From an uncultured beta proteobacterium (GTDB lineage: Bacteria; Pseudomonadota; Gammaproteobacteria; Burkholderiales; Rhodocyclaceae): DNA of 6,239 nt. Of this stretch, positions 5,401 through 6,239 are shown one piece after another; the first letter of the stretch is position 1; each line of letters starts with the position of its first letter. Under the pieces are notes generated by a model. The model saw nothing but the letters and a program-made list of their open reading frames with translations. It did no database searches and was not told the DNA's origin. Made by a program: the position numbers and the translations under genes. The DNA lies in contig CAIXAY010000474.1 of the NCBI GenBank assembly GCA_903917505.1, positions 1 through 6,239 on the forward strand. Direction: 5' to 3'.

Positions 5401-5957
5401 AACGCCAAGGCACGTTGGGCCGGCGCTTGGCGAAGCACGGCAAGGGACTTGGAAAACACTACGCTGCGATAAGTCCGGCCTGTGAATTGCAATGTCTCCG
5501 TGATGCCGAAACCCTGACGCTGATAGTAATCGATCAGATGATCCGCAGCCTCGGGGGTGTCAAGCGCAAGCCACGGGTAGCCACGCTGAAGCGCCCAGTG
5601 TTCGGCGAGACGAAGCAGTACGCTGCCTATTCCACGGCCATGAAAGCGCGGATCGACGGCCAACTGGCGCAGCGTGGCCACCCTGTCGTTGCGATAGTGC
5701 GCGCTGGCCGAGCTGGCGTCTGGCGGATACAGGGTAATCGTCCCGACGATCACACCGCCGTGCAAGGCCACGAAGCATTCGCCGCGAGAGATTCGCTGGC
5801 GCGTCATTTCCGGGGACTGGCTCGCACAGGAACAGGGAATGCCCATTGCGCCGATTCGCGAAAAGGCGCGGTGCAACAGGTCGGTAAGATCTTCGATGCT
5901 GTCAGCATTTTGCAGCCGGCGCAGGCGGATGTCGGCCGGCGTTGCGATCCGGTCCAT
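5247..5957 (-). CDS. GNAT-family N-acetyltransferase with an unusual C-terminal extension
   Basis: GNAT enzymes move an acetyl group from acetyl-CoA to an amine on a small molecule, peptide or protein. From the ATG at 5957 the frame gives 236 residues. The acetyl-CoA-binding motif A is LRQLAVDPRFHGRGIGSVLL (96-115), with the R-x2-G-x-G loop at R104, G107 and G109. Motif B is ALDTPEAADHLIDYYQRQGF (131-150), and CFVALHGGVIVGTITLYP (61-78) is the central strand region. The domain should end near FSKSL (168-172). About 64 more residues follow, and roughly the last 51 are antisense to phzF, low in recognisable structure and probably not part of the ancestral protein. The ATG lacks a ribosome site; an alternative TTG at 6029 has GGGAG 5 bases upstream and would add 24 residues. 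Codon choice is less strongly G/C-ending than in neighbours. The substrate is unknown. Confidence 0.8.
   Translation of the reverse strand: MDRIATPADIRLRRLQNADSIEDLTDLLHRAFSRIGAMGIPCSCASQSPEMTRQRISRGECFVALHGGVIVGTITLYPPDASSASAHYRNDRVATLRQLAVDPRFHGRGIGSVLLRLAEHWALQRGYPWLALDTPEAADHLIDYYQRQGFGITETLQFTGRTYRSVVFSKSLAVLRQAPAQRALAFQSGKVTVATMTVTAAPHSTTRSPFSSHSRLPPRLDSWRATRLSLPSRFAQ
5403..5432. terminator. Weak hairpin just after phzF
   Basis: CGCCAAG at 5403-5409 pairs with CTTGGCG at 5426-5432 around a 16-base GC-rich loop, beginning 2 bases after the phzF stop. There is no T run after it on either strand, so it is not a standard factor-independent terminator. The GNAT frame also reads through it. 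It is recorded only because it is the sole structure seen at this convergent junction. Confidence 0.2.
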
Positions 5958-6034
5958 CCAGTCGGGATCGGGTCTGAGTTTCGCTTCCTTGCCACACGCT
6001 TTGCGTGGCGTCGAGCCCGGCGCGCTCAATTTTG

Positions 6035-6039
6035 CTCCC
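6035..6039 (-). promoter_or_regulatory. Ribosome site for an alternative TTG start of the GNAT gene
   Basis: On the minus strand GGGAG (6039-6035) stands 5 bases before an in-frame TTG at 6029. The spacing is good, unlike the ATG at 5957, which has no such site. Against this start, the extra 24 residues are rich in Pro, Lys and Gly, their third codon positions are less G/C-rich, and they precede the first expected GNAT strand. The true start is therefore undecided. Confidence 0.3.
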
Positions 6040-6068
6040 GCGAGAGCATCGGGGTGGCCCGGGTCACT

Positions 6069-6097
6069 GTCATCAAATACCAATCAGCGCTTGTCAA
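6069..6097 (-). promoter_or_regulatory. Possible promoter upstream of the GNAT gene
   Basis: A perfect -35 hexamer TTGACA (6097-6092, minus strand) lies 17 bases from GATGAC (6074-6069), which matches only three of six -10 positions. TTGACA overlaps the TGA stop of the upstream partial gene (6096-6094), so the match could be chance. If real, transcription would start near 6062, upstream of both candidate GNAT starts. Confidence 0.3.
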
Positions 6098-6239
6098 GAC
6101 CAGAGTTTGACGTTCCGGCGCAGACCCGGGACAAGGCTTTGCGCCAATTCACGCTGGTTCTCGAATCGCCGCGGTCTTTGCGACCAGACCCGCTCGACAT
6201 ACGAGACAAGAGCGTGGATGACGTAGAAACTGGCGGCGA
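6094..6239 (-). CDS. C-terminal 47 codons of an unrecognised gene (cut by window edge)
   Basis: Reading inward from the right edge on the minus strand, the frame that starts with the codon at 6237 stays open for 47 codons and stops at TGA (6096-6094). The peptide begins AASFYVIHALVSYVERVWSQ and ends SLVPGLRRNVKLWS. About 70 per cent of its codons end in G or C, as expected for coding sequence here. It contains aromatic and hydrophobic residues in the first 20 positions, which could form a helix, and then a basic, Gln-rich tail; no motif identifies a family. It lies upstream of the GNAT gene on the same strand, 64 bases from the TTG start or 136 from the ATG, so the two might share a transcript. 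It could be chance, because 47 open codons are not rare at this GC content. Confidence 0.45.
   Translation of the reverse strand, partial: AASFYVIHALVSYVERVWSQRPRRFENQRELAQSLVPGLRRNVKLWS

Noticed and set aside
6081..6083. Upstream TTG start of the GNAT frame
   Set aside because: It lies inside the candidate promoter and has no ribosome site; the added residues look non-coding.
4521..6110. Plus-strand open frame of 529 codons
   Set aside because: It crosses the reductase end, phzF in another frame and the GNAT antisense. The translation is Arg/Ala/Pro-rich with no motif, and there is no sign of a real start.

Overview
The window is GC-rich chromosomal DNA with strong G/C preference at third codon positions. 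A glutamate-cysteine ligase of the Thiobacillus (Acidithiobacillus) ferrooxidans type sits next to gshB. Together these suggest a betaproteobacterium, perhaps of the Rhodocyclaceae or a neighbouring family; this placement rests on gene content and style only. No tRNA, rRNA, CRISPR array, transposase or phage gene is visible.

Left half (1-3252), minus strand: an apparent operon read right to left. It has a gamma-class (M.TaqI-like) adenine-N6 DNA methyltransferase, then gshA (44-base gap), then gshB (128-base gap, cut by the window edge). The two gsh genes encode both steps of glutathione synthesis. The gshA-gshB gap holds a long bulged hairpin built from 9-base repeat units and followed by a T-rich stretch on the transcribed strand, so it resembles both a dispersed intergenic repeat and a terminator or attenuator. 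A sigma70-like promoter with a TATACT -10 box lies just upstream of the methyltransferase and favours its ATG at 3188.

Middle (3300-5400), plus strand, divergent from the first group: a small unrecognised four-cysteine protein, a ketopantoate-reductase-family oxidoreductase (PanE/ApbA fold) lacking the usual substrate-binding asparagines, and a PhzF-family isomerase/epimerase starting at TTG only 9 bases after the reductase. The last two look translationally coupled and may act on a common small acidic metabolite, but no pathway can be named.

Right end (5247-6239), minus strand: a GNAT N-acetyltransferase whose reading frame runs 154 bases into the 3' end of phzF (tail-to-tail overlap), preceded by the last 47 codons of an unrecognised gene that continues beyond the window.

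The window looks mostly like ordinary metabolic chromosome. The points most worth a second look are the partnerless DNA methyltransferase heading a glutathione operon, the iteron-like hairpin between gshA and gshB, the conserved-looking Cys4 small protein, the atypical reductase/PhzF pair, and the GNAT/phzF overlap. No convincing new defence or mobile system was found.
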